From the NCBI GenBank assembly GCA_017849455.1, contig JAFIGX010000024.1, forward strand, positions 248,001 to 312,000: DNA of 64,000 nt, in the 5' to 3' direction. Each line of letters begins with the position of its first letter. Position 1 is the first letter of the stretch. The notes beneath the pieces are model-generated. The model was not told the origin of the DNA. It searched no databases and saw only the letters and a program-made list of their open reading frames with translations. The DNA comes from Pseudobacter sp. (GTDB lineage: Bacteria; Bacteroidota; Bacteroidia; Chitinophagales; Chitinophagaceae). Positions 10,552 through 18,377 of the stretch are shown piece after piece. Both the position numbers and the translations under genes were made by a program.

Positions 10552-10762
10552 ATAATAGTAATAATATTTTAACATAGTAAAAGATGCGGTTAGTCCAGAT
10601 CATCGCAGTATTGGTGTACTTTATGGCCGTGAAATGCCGAACTACCGTTACTTTGAGGCTATCCATTGCCAGGAGGCCGTGGGTTTTCTCATGTACAGTT
10701 TGATATTGATCATCTGCGAAAGCAGGTGGTCTGTGTGACAACCCCGTTTATGTCACTTAATC

Positions 10763-10788
10763 GCCCCGCAATCCTGCGGGGCTTTTTA
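10763..10788 (+). terminator. Intrinsic terminator
   Basis: GCCCCGCA (10763-10770), loop ATCC, TGCGGGGC (10775-10782), then TTTTT. This is a textbook GC stem with a U-run. It has no coding gene within 650 bp upstream on the + strand. Confidence 0.75.
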
Positions 10789-10992
10789 TTGATGCGTTTT
10801 CCGGTGAAACCCGATCTGCCGAAGGATGTATTGTAACTGGGTATCGGTATTGGAAAGGAAATCGGCTGTGCTTTGCTGGATGGGTATATCGGGTGTCTAC
10901 TATGGAAAAACCGAGCACGAGCCCTGAATGTGGCAGTCTGTACGCTGCCGGGCGGCCGGAATTTTTCTTACTTTCATTTTTCAGAATATACT

Positions 10993-11430
10993 ATGTACCG
11001 GAAAAAAGTTGATGTGGACGTTGTGCTGGATGTGCTGAAAGCCGTATTGGAAGCGCAACCGGCGGCTGGTTTTGTACAGAGCCTGTTGCAACAATACCAG
11101 GAGCGGGGTGGACTGAGCAAGCGGCAACTGCAGGGATTGCTTGGCAAGGCACAGAAGCTGGGCACGGTGCCGGCAGGCAGACTGGCTACGCTGGAAGCCA
11201 TGATCCTGAAAAAGCCGACCCGTTTCAAATCTGCATTGCCTGCCGCAAAACCTTTGTATGAAAAAGATGCAGCGATCGGTGAGCAGATCGCCACGGTATT
11301 GGCCAAATATCCGCAGCATAAACGGGTATTGTTCTTCCGCTCCAAATATGAGAACAATGAATCATTGACGGCAGTGGAGTTAACGGAGTTGGGGAAATTT
11401 GTGAAGATGGTTGACAAGTTGAAAAGTTGA
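10993..11430 (+). CDS. Conserved hypothetical small helical protein
   Basis: The 145-residue product begins MYRKKVDVDVV. The frame stays open upstream to 10873, but the upstream part (CLLWKNRARALNVAVC...) looks non-coding, so I place the start at the ATG at 10993. The protein is rich in Leu, Lys, Gln and Ala with predicted helices (VLKAVLEAQPAAGFVQSLL, LSKRQLQGLLGKAQKL, TAVELTELGKFVKMVDKL) and no signal peptide or membrane segment, hence probably cytoplasmic. I do not recognise a named family. The last codons (VDKLKS and stop) are encoded by the left arm of a long inverted repeat, so the C-terminus may have been replaced by repeat sequence. It appears to be a single gene, followed convergently by an HTH regulator. 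Confidence 0.6.
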   Translation: MYRKKVDVDVVLDVLKAVLEAQPAAGFVQSLLQQYQERGGLSKRQLQGLLGKAQKLGTVPAGRLATLEAMILKKPTRFKSALPAAKPLYEKDAAIGEQIATVLAKYPQHKRVLFFRSKYENNESLTAVELTELGKFVKMVDKLKS

Positions 11431-11491
11431 TAAGGAGATCACTGTAAGGCGGAGCCTCCTTGTCAACCTATCAACTTTTCAACTTGTCAAC
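11410..11491. repeat. Long inverted repeat A (23-bp perfect arms)
   Basis: Arms 11410-11432 and 11469-11491 are perfect inverted copies with a 36-nt loop; the arm is built of AAGTTGA-like words. The left arm contains the stop codon of the gene before it. Its position between convergent genes suggests a bidirectional terminator. It shares its word family with the repeat at 38041-38164. Confidence 0.85.
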
Positions 11492-11493
11492 TA

Positions 11494-11982
11494 TCATTTA
11501 TCGCTACCCTTCTCCTGATCATTCCCGTTCCGGAGGAACTGCATCAGTTCCTCATGGCTTTTTATACTGAATGCCAGACCGGCTTTCAGGGCATTGATCA
11601 CGCCCTGGTTGAACTTATGTTGTTCTTCCTGGTTCTTCAGCAATGCCTGTACCAGCGGATCATTGAAAAGCTGCGACTGCACATGTTTGATCGTTGGTGG
11701 GGTAGGAATGGTTTTATACAAATGATCTTCTTCTTTCGCTGTTTGCTTCCATCCTATTGAATGCAGGAATTGTTTGATCTTTTCTACCGAAGTCTTGTTG
11801 GGTCTCTTACCACTGAACCAGGTATAAAGCGTCGACCGGTTGGCGCCGAGCTCGATGGCAACATCCTCCACCCGCAGTCGTTTTGCGTTGATGGCATCAT
11901 GCAGGTCGATCACACTGGGCAGATAGGGCTGAGCAGGATTTGGTGCTAAATCGACAATATTTTTGGGAGAATTGACTGGCAT
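11494..11982 (-). CDS. Helix-turn-helix DNA-binding regulator
   Basis: The product has 162 residues from the ATG at 11982; a TTG one codon upstream is a possible alternative. A lambda-repressor-like helix-turn-helix occupies roughly residues 32-68 (RVEDVAIELGANRSTLYTWFSGKRP), where AxELGxNRSTLYxW is the recognition-helix pattern, followed by KTSVEKIKQFL. The C-terminal half is helical and polar (QALLKNQEEQHKFNQGVINALKAGL) and may be used for dimerisation. It is divergent from a second small DNA-binding protein; the 94-bp gap between them holds an inverted repeat likely to be the operator of one or both. No phage genes are nearby, so a chromosomal regulatory switch is more likely than a prophage remnant, though that is inference. 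Confidence 0.75.
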   Translation of the reverse strand: MPVNSPKNIVDLAPNPAQPYLPSVIDLHDAINAKRLRVEDVAIELGANRSTLYTWFSGKRPNKTSVEKIKQFLHSIGWKQTAKEEDHLYKTIPTPPTIKHVQSQLFNDPLVQALLKNQEEQHKFNQGVINALKAGLAFSIKSHEELMQFLRNGNDQEKGSDK

Positions 11983-11993
11983 CAATAATTTGT

Positions 11994-12023
11994 CTATTTT
12001 CTATGTAATAAATTAGAAAGTAG
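11994..12023. promoter_or_regulatory. Inverted-repeat operator candidate between divergent HTH genes
   Basis: CTATTTTCTA (11994-12003) and TAGAAAGTAG (12014-12023) are inverted copies with one mismatch, separated by 10 bp, so half-sites are 20 bp apart, two helical turns. This is the usual geometry for a dimeric HTH repressor. Confidence 0.5.
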
Positions 12024-12076
12024 ATTTTATGAATTAATTTTACGCCAACAAATTTAACCAAAAAAAATTGGAAAAA

Positions 12077-12292
12077 ATGGTGATTTCGGATAGGGCTATT
12101 CGTGAAATCAAGGGAAATAACCGGCTGATCGCAAGATTGATGATCGCTTTTGATCGAAGTCAGAATACCATCGAGAACTGGATGGCCTCTAAGGATGTGA
12201 GACTGACTACGCCGACGGCTGTGCAGATCATAACGGAGGAATCGAAATTATCGGAGGCAGAAATACTGGAAATTGAAAAGAAAGGGTCATGA
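12077..12292 (+). CDS. Small HTH-like DNA-binding protein
   Basis: The 71-residue product starts at the ATG at 12077 (MVISDRAIREIKGNNRLIARLMIAF); a TTG at 12068 is the only upstream alternative. The sequence RLIARLMIAFDRSQNTIENWMASKDVRLTTPTA has the layout of a short helix-turn-helix (QNTIENWM as recognition helix), followed by an acidic tail LSEAEILEIEKKG. There is no signal or membrane segment. It is divergent from the 162-residue HTH protein and the two probably share the operator at 11994-12023, possibly as a mutually repressing pair. The family is common as an uncharacterised small protein in Bacteroidota as far as I recall; function is otherwise unknown. Confidence 0.65.
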   Translation: MVISDRAIREIKGNNRLIARLMIAFDRSQNTIENWMASKDVRLTTPTAVQIITEESKLSEAEILEIEKKGS

Positions 12293-12523
12293 TGCATGTA
12301 CATATATATTATTATGTGCCTGGTAAGTGTTTATACGTATTAATGAAACAAAGCTTGCCAGAAAACATGACCAATGTCAATTGAATTGAAACCAGTTGAT
12401 TATAATCAATCAAATTTTAGGTACATTGACTGCAGCTAATCACATTTTGCAAATTGAGAACGGGTTATCCTGATTATTATACCTTGTTTGATCCCCTGCT
12501 GATTCACATTACCCTTCGTCTAT

Positions 12524-12559
12524 AAAAATAAAGAACCCCCGGCTTCTAACACCGGGGGT
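12524..12559 (-). terminator. Intrinsic terminator, minus strand
   Basis: ACCCCCGG (12535-12542) pairs with CCGGGGGT (12552-12559) over a 9-nt loop. On the minus strand the stem is followed by TTCTTTATTTTTAT. It lies 11 bp beyond the stop codon of the small minus-strand ORF. Confidence 0.6.
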
Positions 12560-12570
12560 GGGAGTATGGC

Positions 12571-12759
12571 CTAATTCCCATAATAGTCATAGTGAATTAC
12601 ATATTTAATGTATTCACTCCTGGTGAAGTAGACCATTTCGGAGGTGTCCACCATTCGTCCGTGAATGAAGAGACACCTCCACCATCCTCCCCGGAAGCTT
12701 TTGACAAACTCCCAGTTAGGAAGAACCATCATGTAAAATTTTATATCAGGAATGGGCAC
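12571..12759 (-). CDS. Possible small aromatic-rich protein of unknown function
   Basis: An ORF of 62 codons from a GTG at 12759, or about 53 from the first in-frame ATG at 12732. The product is rich in Trp, Tyr and basic residues (VKSFRGGWWRCLFIHGRM ... EYIKYVIHYDYYGN), without signal peptide or known motif. Its stop is followed within 12 bp by an intrinsic terminator on the same strand, which is the main reason for listing it. An overlapping + strand ORF (12592-12819) is equally open but lacks a terminator with a U-run. It could be non-coding RNA instead. Confidence 0.25.
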   Translation of the reverse strand: MPIPDIKFYMMVLPNWEFVKSFRGGWWRCLFIHGRMVDTSEMVYFTRSEYIKYVIHYDYYGN

Positions 12760-13193
12760 TTCTCAGCGGCCTGTTGCATTATCCCAGGAATTGCACCCGG
12801 TAATGTTGCGAGAGTATAGCGTTGAAAAGGAAAAGGAAGACTATACGAAAATTCCCTGGTCGTAATTATATAAACAAGCACCCAGGTTCACTGTCCCGGC
12901 AGACCGGGAAAAAAAACTAACTTTTCTTGCAACACCATCACGTGTAGGCACACGCAGCATTAGCCTTGTTGCACTACATCTGCCAATGAACAAAGTTGTT
13001 GTTGATAAAAGTTCAGTACAACTACGCATGCAGATACCGTAGTATAACGGTACGCAGCAAATCAGGCATCTGGCACAACGCTGCCCTTGCTTTCTTTCTC
13101 TTATACGAAATGTTAGGCGTAAAATGGTTTAATGCACTACTGGAGTCCCGTCTGCGGAAAAATGTGTCATCCGAATGAAGCACTTACCGAAGA

Positions 13194-13230
13194 TAAAAAA
13201 AAAGGAAATTCACCATATCTTTTTGGTGAA
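13194..13230 (-). terminator. Intrinsic terminator of the DUF155 gene
   Basis: TTCACCA (13209-13215) pairs with TGGTGAA (13224-13230). On the minus strand the stem is followed by a long T-run (complement of the A-tract at 13197-13204). It lies about 80 bp downstream of the stop at 13310. Confidence 0.65.
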
Positions 13231-13309
13231 AAAACTTTCACAGATTTTTGGTTGGTACTGCTGCATGTGAACGTGCGGGATGCTGATTTAACCATCCTGA
13301 TCACACTGG

Positions 13310-14089
13310 TTATTTAAATATCTTTTCTATGATCAGGTTCATCACCTCCACGAAGATCAACACAATGATCACCCATTCCAGTAAGATACTGTTCCGGTAT
13401 TGCAACAGGTCCTTGAACAATTCAAGATTCTCTTTCACGATCTCCAATCCCTCCCGGATCGTTCTGAAACGGGCCTGCAGGTCGAACAATTTTTTAAGAC
13501 CAATATCCATCCTGTTCAGGTCCTCATCTTCCCAGGTCTCTTCGGGCGAATCGAAGATGTAAAGATTTGCTTCGATCCTGTTCTTGAGGTTCAACGTGCG
13601 ACCGATATATTTTTTCAGGCTCGTGCCCGACAATTCCATCTTACCCTTTTTTTCCAGGATCTGTGTATGATAATTCGTTTCTTCCAGCAGTATATCGGTT
13701 TGGCGGTTGAAATGGTCCAGCGCCACCGATTGAGAAACATTCAGCATGATCAATCTCAATGTATCGATCGTAACACGTTCCAACTCCAGCTTGTTGTATC
13801 CAAACCGGGTTTGATCGGCCCCGGTCCCGATGTCGAACTCATCACTCAACGGCTGTGATAAGATATTCCTGCAATAAGGTGCGATCATTTGCTGGAATCC
13901 CGCTATCTCCGTAGCATTGTATCCCAGGAAACAAACAATACCGTATTTGAATACATAGAGGAATTTTTCAGTATCTGTCTGGTAAAACAATTCATCCGAA
14001 TCCGCATAATGCGGCGAAGCCGGGAATATGGCCCTGAATTGTTTGATATCGATACTGTCTGCCGATTGTATCGCCAATACTTTTAACAT
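13310..14089 (-). CDS. RMD1/YagE family (DUF155) protein
   Basis: The 259-residue product has the DUF155 layout: an N-terminal alpha/beta part with KYGIVCFLGYNATEI (compare the GxVVFW motif of the family), a long helical centre with NLKNRIEANLYIFDSPEETWEDEDLNRM, and a single C-terminal hydrophobic helix (LEWVIIVLIFVEVMNLII, about residues 236-254) which should anchor it in the inner membrane with the bulk in the cytoplasm. Yeast Rmd1/Rmd8 and mitochondrial RMND1 belong to this family; the bacterial role is unknown. It is transcribed alone, divergently from the oxidoreductase gene at 14245, and has its own terminator. Confidence 0.8.
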   Translation of the reverse strand: MLKVLAIQSADSIDIKQFRAIFPASPHYADSDELFYQTDTEKFLYVFKYGIVCFLGYNATEIAGFQQMIAPYCRNILSQPLSDEFDIGTGADQTRFGYNKLELERVTIDTLRLIMLNVSQSVALDHFNRQTDILLEETNYHTQILEKKGKMELSGTSLKKYIGRTLNLKNRIEANLYIFDSPEETWEDEDLNRMDIGLKKLFDLQARFRTIREGLEIVKENLELFKDLLQYRNSILLEWVIIVLIFVEVMNLIIEKIFK

Positions 14090-14172
14090 CTGATGAGGTT
14101 CTTCACAAAATTACGGAGCCAACGCCTTAAACATGCTAATTGAACTCAATACTTTGGTAAAATAGCTTATTG

Positions 14173-14186
14173 TACTGAATTCAGTA
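14173..14186. promoter_or_regulatory. Perfect 14-bp palindrome TACTGAATTCAGTA, operator candidate
   Basis: It lies in the 155-bp divergent region between the DUF155 gene and the oxidoreductase gene, 26 bp upstream of a near-consensus -7 box (TATCTTTC, 14213-14220) for the latter. The binding protein is unknown. Confidence 0.4.
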
Positions 14187-14244
14187 ACAGTTATATTCAC
14201 CGTTTATTCTTGTATCTTTCCGTATCACTTTTAATTCTCCATAA

Positions 14245-15600
14245 ATGAAAAATTCCCGTCGCCATTTTATCAAACAAACCGCACTGGCAGGAGCCGGAGT
14301 GGTCGCAGCGCAATCAGGATTTACCGCACAAAGCTACAACCGTATCTTAGGATCGAACGATCGGGTGAGAGTGGGAGTGGTCGGTTTCTCCGACCGCCAC
14401 AAAGGTTCTCATATTCCCTGTTTTCTCAACCATTACAAAGAGCTGAATTTCGATATAGTCGCCGTTTCGGATATCTGGAATAAAAGAAGGGAGGAAGGGG
14501 CTGCCGTATGGAAAGAAAAACTCGGGCACGATATCATCACCTGCCACAATAATGAAGAGTTGTACAGCAAGAAACTGGTGGATGCCGTTTTCATCAGCAC
14601 CGCCGATTTCCAGCATGCCCTCCATACCATCGAAGCTGTGAAAGCAGGCTGTGATGTGTATGTGGAGAAACCATTTGCCGAGACCATGGAAGACAATCGC
14701 GCTGCTCTCAAAGCCGTGAAGGAAAGCGGCCGCATCGTGCAGATCGGCTCCCAGCGCAGAAGCGGCGCCAATTATCATGCCGCCAATGAGTTCATTCGCT
14801 CCGGCCAGTTCGGCCCGATCACTATGGTTGAGCTTACCTGGAATGTGAACCAGCCCGGCCGCTGGCGCAGGCCCGCGCTGCTCGGTCAATTGAAAGAATC
14901 CGATACGGACTGGAAGCGCTTTCTCATGAACAGGCCATTCGAAGCTTTCGATCCACGTAAATATCTCGAGTATCGTTTGTTCTGGCCTTATTCTTCCGGC
15001 TTGCCCGGCCAATGGATGAGCCACCAGATCGATACGGTACATTGGTTCAGTGGCCTTCAGCATCCGCGCAGCGTAGTAGCCAACGGCGGTATCTATGCGT
15101 GGAAAGACGGTCGCAGGAACTGGGACACCATCACGGCAGTTTTCGATTACGGCCCGGAGGATGATCTCACACAAGGGTTCCAGGTGATCTTCTGCTCACG
15201 CATGCACAATGGTGATGAAAAACCCACCGAGATCTATTATTCGGTTGGTGGCGAACTGAACCTGAACACCAATAAAGTGTCACCCAAAGGCGGCCTCACC
15301 AAAAAATTTGCGGCCGATATGGGTATGCAGGAAAATCTTCTGCCCGAACGTACGCTCAACAACGCCGAACAGGTAGTGGCTTCTGCCAATACGGGAGGCG
15401 ATAAGCTAACGTCGAACCATATACGCAATTGGATGGAGTGTGTTCGCAGCCGCAAGCAGCCGAATGCACCGGTGGAAGCAGGCTATAGTCATTCCATCGC
15501 TACTACCATGACCAATGCTGCCGTACACACCGGCGAGAAAGCCACTTTCAACAAGAAAACACAGGAAGTGATGGCAGGAGGAAAAGTGTTCAAATACTAA
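14245..15600 (+). CDS. Tat-exported Gfo/Idh/MocA family oxidoreductase
   Basis: The 451-residue product starts with a twin-arginine signal (NSRRHFIKQTALAGAGVVAAQ), so it is exported folded with its NAD(P) cofactor. The Rossmann fold follows (RVGVVGFSDRHKG, with Ser in place of the usual last Gly of GxGxxG), then DAVFISTADFQHA and the EKP motif (VYVEKPFAE) typical of the family, and a C-terminal alpha/beta substrate domain (QRRSGANYHAANEFIRSGQFGPI). Such enzymes oxidise or reduce sugars and cyclitols. It is followed after 17 bp by a DUF6807 gene; this pairing is common in Bacteroidota and Planctomycetota and suggests joint work on a carbohydrate-derived substrate in the periplasm. The substrate cannot be read from the sequence. 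Confidence 0.9.
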   Translation: MKNSRRHFIKQTALAGAGVVAAQSGFTAQSYNRILGSNDRVRVGVVGFSDRHKGSHIPCFLNHYKELNFDIVAVSDIWNKRREEGAAVWKEKLGHDIITCHNNEELYSKKLVDAVFISTADFQHALHTIEAVKAGCDVYVEKPFAETMEDNRAALKAVKESGRIVQIGSQRRSGANYHAANEFIRSGQFGPITMVELTWNVNQPGRWRRPALLGQLKESDTDWKRFLMNRPFEAFDPRKYLEYRLFWPYSSGLPGQWMSHQIDTVHWFSGLQHPRSVVANGGIYAWKDGRRNWDTITAVFDYGPEDDLTQGFQVIFCSRMHNGDEKPTEIYYSVGGELNLNTNKVSPKGGLTKKFAADMGMQENLLPERTLNNAEQVVASANTGGDKLTSNHIRNWMECVRSRKQPNAPVEAGYSHSIATTMTNAAVHTGEKATFNKKTQEVMAGGKVFKY

Positions 15601-15617
15601 CGCATTCAAAGTACGAT

Positions 15618-16679
15618 ATGAAAATTTTGAAACAGATGTTGCACGCTACCGGCGTGTCGCTGCTCGGCCTCTTTTTTTCACAGGCCGCGATGGCGCAGAA
15701 GAAACAGGAAGTGAAACTGGTAAGGGATGATAAGGCAGGCAAGATCGACGTGCTGATCGGCAACCAGCCTTTCACGAGCTTTCTCTTTCCCGATACACTG
15801 GAAAAACCTGTTCTGTACCCGATACGCGCAGGCAATGGAACAGTGGTGACCAGAGGATTCCCTTTCAACCCACAACCCGGCGACCCAACCGATCACCCAC
15901 ATCACATCGGCCTATGGCTCAACTTCGAGAATGTGAACGGCCTCGATTTCTGGAATAATTCCTATGCGATCCCTGCAGCCAAAAAACACTTGTACGGATG
16001 GATCAGGACCGATCGCATTGTAGAGACCAGCAATGGTAATACAGGGGTGCTGTCGTACCATGCCAACTGGACCAACCAGGCAAAAGAAGTACTGCTGGAA
16101 GAGAATACCCGCATCGAATTCAGCGGTACCGGTCATCAGCGCATCATAGACCGTATCACTACGCTTACCGCCAAAACAGAAGTGCTGTTTAAAGATGCGA
16201 AGGATGGGCTGCTCGGCTTCCGTGCTGCACATGCCCTCGAAATACCGGCCAAAAAAGACCAGAAGTTCACGGACGATAAAGGCAACGTGACGGTAGTGAA
16301 GACCAATGAGGATAAGATCGCCAGCGGTAATTACATCACCAGTGAAGGCGCTGCCGGCGATGCCGCCTGGAGCACCCGTGCACGCTGGTGTAAAATGTAT
16401 GGCAAGATGGGCAATGATTCGATCAGCGTTTCCATCATTGATCATCCTTCGAACCCGAATTATCCCACATACTGGCATGCCCGCGGTTATGGGCTGTTCG
16501 CTGCCAATCCACTTGGTGAAAATATTTTCACGAATGGAAAGATCACCAAGAACCTTGGTCTCAAAAAAGGTGAATCCGTCACCTTCCGGTACAGGGTAGT
16601 GATCGACGACGGCAATAAGACCCCGGATGCAGCACAATTGAATAAGCTGGCAGATCAGTTCGCCACAAAAAATAAGTAG
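15618..16679 (+). CDS. Secreted DUF6807 (PmoA-like) protein
   Basis: The 353-residue product has a signal peptide (MKILKQMLHATGVSLLGLF...AMAQ) and the DUF6807 pattern: GKIDVLIGNQPFTSFLF, YPIRAGNGTVVTRGFP, the DHPHHIGLWLNFENVNGLDFW block with clustered His, and SIIDHPSNPNYPTYWHARGYGLFAANPLG. Databases often label this family methane oxygenase PmoA, but the protein has no membrane helices or copper-monooxygenase subunit features, so that name is misleading. It lies 17 bp after the Gfo/Idh gene and is likely co-transcribed. The conserved His cluster hints at an enzyme, possibly acting on sugars; the reaction is not known to me. Confidence 0.85.
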   Translation: MKILKQMLHATGVSLLGLFFSQAAMAQKKQEVKLVRDDKAGKIDVLIGNQPFTSFLFPDTLEKPVLYPIRAGNGTVVTRGFPFNPQPGDPTDHPHHIGLWLNFENVNGLDFWNNSYAIPAAKKHLYGWIRTDRIVETSNGNTGVLSYHANWTNQAKEVLLEENTRIEFSGTGHQRIIDRITTLTAKTEVLFKDAKDGLLGFRAAHALEIPAKKDQKFTDDKGNVTVVKTNEDKIASGNYITSEGAAGDAAWSTRARWCKMYGKMGNDSISVSIIDHPSNPNYPTYWHARGYGLFAANPLGENIFTNGKITKNLGLKKGESVTFRYRVVIDDGNKTPDAAQLNKLADQFATKNK

Positions 16680-16746
16680 CGACTGGTCTGATCAGGAACA
16701 GCGAGCGGTATGCTTTGAAATTATTCTGCCTGGCAAATGTTCACAC

Positions 16747-16801
16747 AGAGGTGTAAAGCACACGGAGGGTTACTCCGGGTGCTTTGCACCTCTTGTTTTT
16801 T
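16747..16801 (+). terminator. Intrinsic terminator of the oxidoreductase-DUF6807 operon
   Basis: AGAGGTGTAAAGCAC (16747-16761) pairs with GTGCTTTGCACCTCT (16779-16793) with one mismatch, capped by an inner CGGAG/CTCCG stem, and is followed by TTTTTT. It lies between convergent genes. Confidence 0.8.
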
Positions 16802-17957
16802 ATTGTTTGATCAGGTAACCGAACAGTCCATGTTTTTCATGGTCGGGCCCGGCGGTGAAATAAAGCCGGTTGGGGTCGATGGTGGTGGCGGTGGAAGGAG
16901 GGAAGGACAAAGCCCATAATCCGTCGATGCTGATCGTTTTTCCATGTCCTTTCAATTGCCCCTTGAACTTCCCATTGATTGAATAGGCGTTGATCCGTCC
17001 GTCGCCAAAATTGCCGACAAGGATCATCGGTTGCAATTGATCGTCATCCTCATCCTCTCCACCTGTTTTGGAAGTGCCGGTCTTGCTATTCTGCTCTGCC
17101 TGGTCAGTATCATCAAAGAAGGAAGCAGGGGCCATAGCGATTCCCCAGGGTGCATTCAGATCTCCTCTCGAAGCAAATCTTTTCACGAACATACCTCCCT
17201 TGGAAAAGACGGAGACAAATCCCAGGCCCGGTCCCGGCTGGTCGTGTCCATCAGGTCCTACTTTAGCATACAATACATACAACCAATCGCCTACCACTTG
17301 TATATTGAAGGGAGAAAAGCCGGCAGGGATACCCGGATCTTTGAATGTCATCATTACCGGGTTGAAATTCTTGTCCCATACATCGATCTTACCGGAGCGG
17401 AAATCGGCCGCATAGAGATAATTGGCGCCTCCATTCTGCGCCAGGGTGAGACCGGTATAGACAGCCGTAGCCATATTGTTCTTGATCAGCAGCGCATTGT
17501 TGCCTGCAGTCGGGTTCCAGCCGGAGAGAATGCCATCCAGTCCAACAAAAATGAACCGGGCGGGTTGGCCATTCGACAGCACAAAATCTGCCGAACCATT
17601 GAATACGATACCAGTAGGATTGCCACCGGTAGGGCCGCCAGGGGAAGGGATATTTACCGGCGGCCTGAGGGTAGTGCCTTCCTTATCATATACGGTGCTC
17701 ACGTGACCGGCCTGTGAACTGACCCAGGCGATGCCGGTAGGATTGAAGGCGAGCCCCCAGGCGTTCAGCAGCGACATATCTATATGTGATGGGTGGAGTG
17801 CACTATTATCGGCCACCAGGTTCACCTGGTTGAAATCTTTGAGTGCTTTGAGCGTATGATCTTTAAAACATCCGGTAGAAAAGACCAAAATAATGAGTGA
17901 AAAGAGACCGGCCGTAGAAATAATTGAAAAGCCTCCTGTTGTAGCTGTTTTTTTCAT
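16800..17957 (-). CDS. TIGR03118 family lipoprotein
   Basis: The 385-residue product has a lipoprotein signal (LIILVFSTGC, Cys near residue 30), so it should be anchored to a membrane after lipidation. The mature part matches the TIGR03118 pattern: NLVADNSALHPSHIDMSLLNAWGLAFNPTG, GNPTGIVFNGS, TGLTLAQNGGANYLYAADFRSGKIDVWD, NAPWGIAMAP, ILVGNFGDGRINAYS and GLWALSFPPS, consistent with a six-bladed beta-propeller. An acidic insert (GEDEDDD) interrupts the C-terminal part. The function of the family is not established. It stands alone, convergent with the DUF6807 operon. Confidence 0.85.
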   Translation of the reverse strand: MKKTATTGGFSIISTAGLFSLIILVFSTGCFKDHTLKALKDFNQVNLVADNSALHPSHIDMSLLNAWGLAFNPTGIAWVSSQAGHVSTVYDKEGTTLRPPVNIPSPGGPTGGNPTGIVFNGSADFVLSNGQPARFIFVGLDGILSGWNPTAGNNALLIKNNMATAVYTGLTLAQNGGANYLYAADFRSGKIDVWDKNFNPVMMTFKDPGIPAGFSPFNIQVVGDWLYVLYAKVGPDGHDQPGPGLGFVSVFSKGGMFVKRFASRGDLNAPWGIAMAPASFFDDTDQAEQNSKTGTSKTGGEDEDDDQLQPMILVGNFGDGRINAYSINGKFKGQLKGHGKTISIDGLWALSFPPSTATTIDPNRLYFTAGPDHEKHGLFGYLIKQ

Positions 17958-18377
17958 AACAGTGTTTTTAAGGTTCTTATTAATATATAGTCGGGCTTTC
18001 TACAGTATAAGGCAAAGGCGATCAGAAGCGGGGATACCTGCTTCATGGATGGTTGGCAAAAAAGAGCGGATCTGGCAGGACTAAGTAGGTATGGCCATAA
18101 CACAAGGGGCCGGAGTAATTAGGTAGTACGATAGCGAAATAAAAAGGTTGCCTGTGCCCTCAACAGAATAGAACCTTCACCTTCTTTTTTTGCACATTCA
18201 GGAATATGAAATATTTTATCTCCTGTTTTTCGGAAGGTGGCTGTTGTGGTCCCCTGGCCTTATGTTTGGAGGAATTTCCTGTTGAATCAGAAGAAAAAAT
18301 AACGGATCGGTTACCAGCCCTGAAAAGATTTTTTGCAAAAAGAGGAAAGAGGCCCTGAAAAGGCCTCTTTCATTTTG
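17958..18377. other. 420-bp intergenic region upstream of the TIGR03118 gene
   Basis: Apart from the tRNA terminator (18337-18371) and presumably the promoter of the lipoprotein gene, I see no gene or repeat here. Short ORFs on the + strand lack any protein-like character. Confidence 0.4.
18337..18371 (-). terminator. Intrinsic terminator of tRNA-Lys
   Basis: GAAAGAGGCC (18345-18354) pairs with GGCCTCTTTC (18362-18371), loop 7 nt. On the minus strand it is followed by CTCTTTTTGC. It begins 6 bp after the tRNA 3' end. Confidence 0.8.

Larger units (their letters stand above)
10106..10992. other. 887-bp non-coding stretch with many hairpins; candidate small RNA locus
   Basis: No credible ORF was found on either strand. 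The stretch contains several strong stems: CCTGGCCCC near 10213 with GGGGCaCAGG near 10233, TTTTCTAT/ATAGAAAA around 10282-10308, GCCGGGCGC/GTGCCTGGC around 10393-10424, CTTCTT/AAGAAG around 10467-10484, and two intrinsic terminators (10519-10551 and 10763-10788). Two terminators with no gene before them suggest that one or two small RNAs are made on the + strand. I could not match tmRNA, SRP RNA, RNase P or 6S RNA. Confidence 0.35.
12293..13309. other. 1-kb A/T-rich gap with two minus-strand terminators and one doubtful small gene
   Basis: No gene of normal length is present. It holds a perfect AT palindrome TTGATTATAATCAA (12396-12409), a minus-strand terminator at 12524-12559 with a possible 54-63-codon ORF before it (12571-12759), and the terminator of the DUF155 gene at 13194-13230. 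Nothing else recognisable was seen between 12840 and 13190. Confidence 0.5.

Noticed and set aside
15618..16679. Methane monooxygenase subunit (PmoA)
   Set aside because: The database name for this family is misleading; the protein is soluble and secreted and lacks membrane helices and copper-site features.
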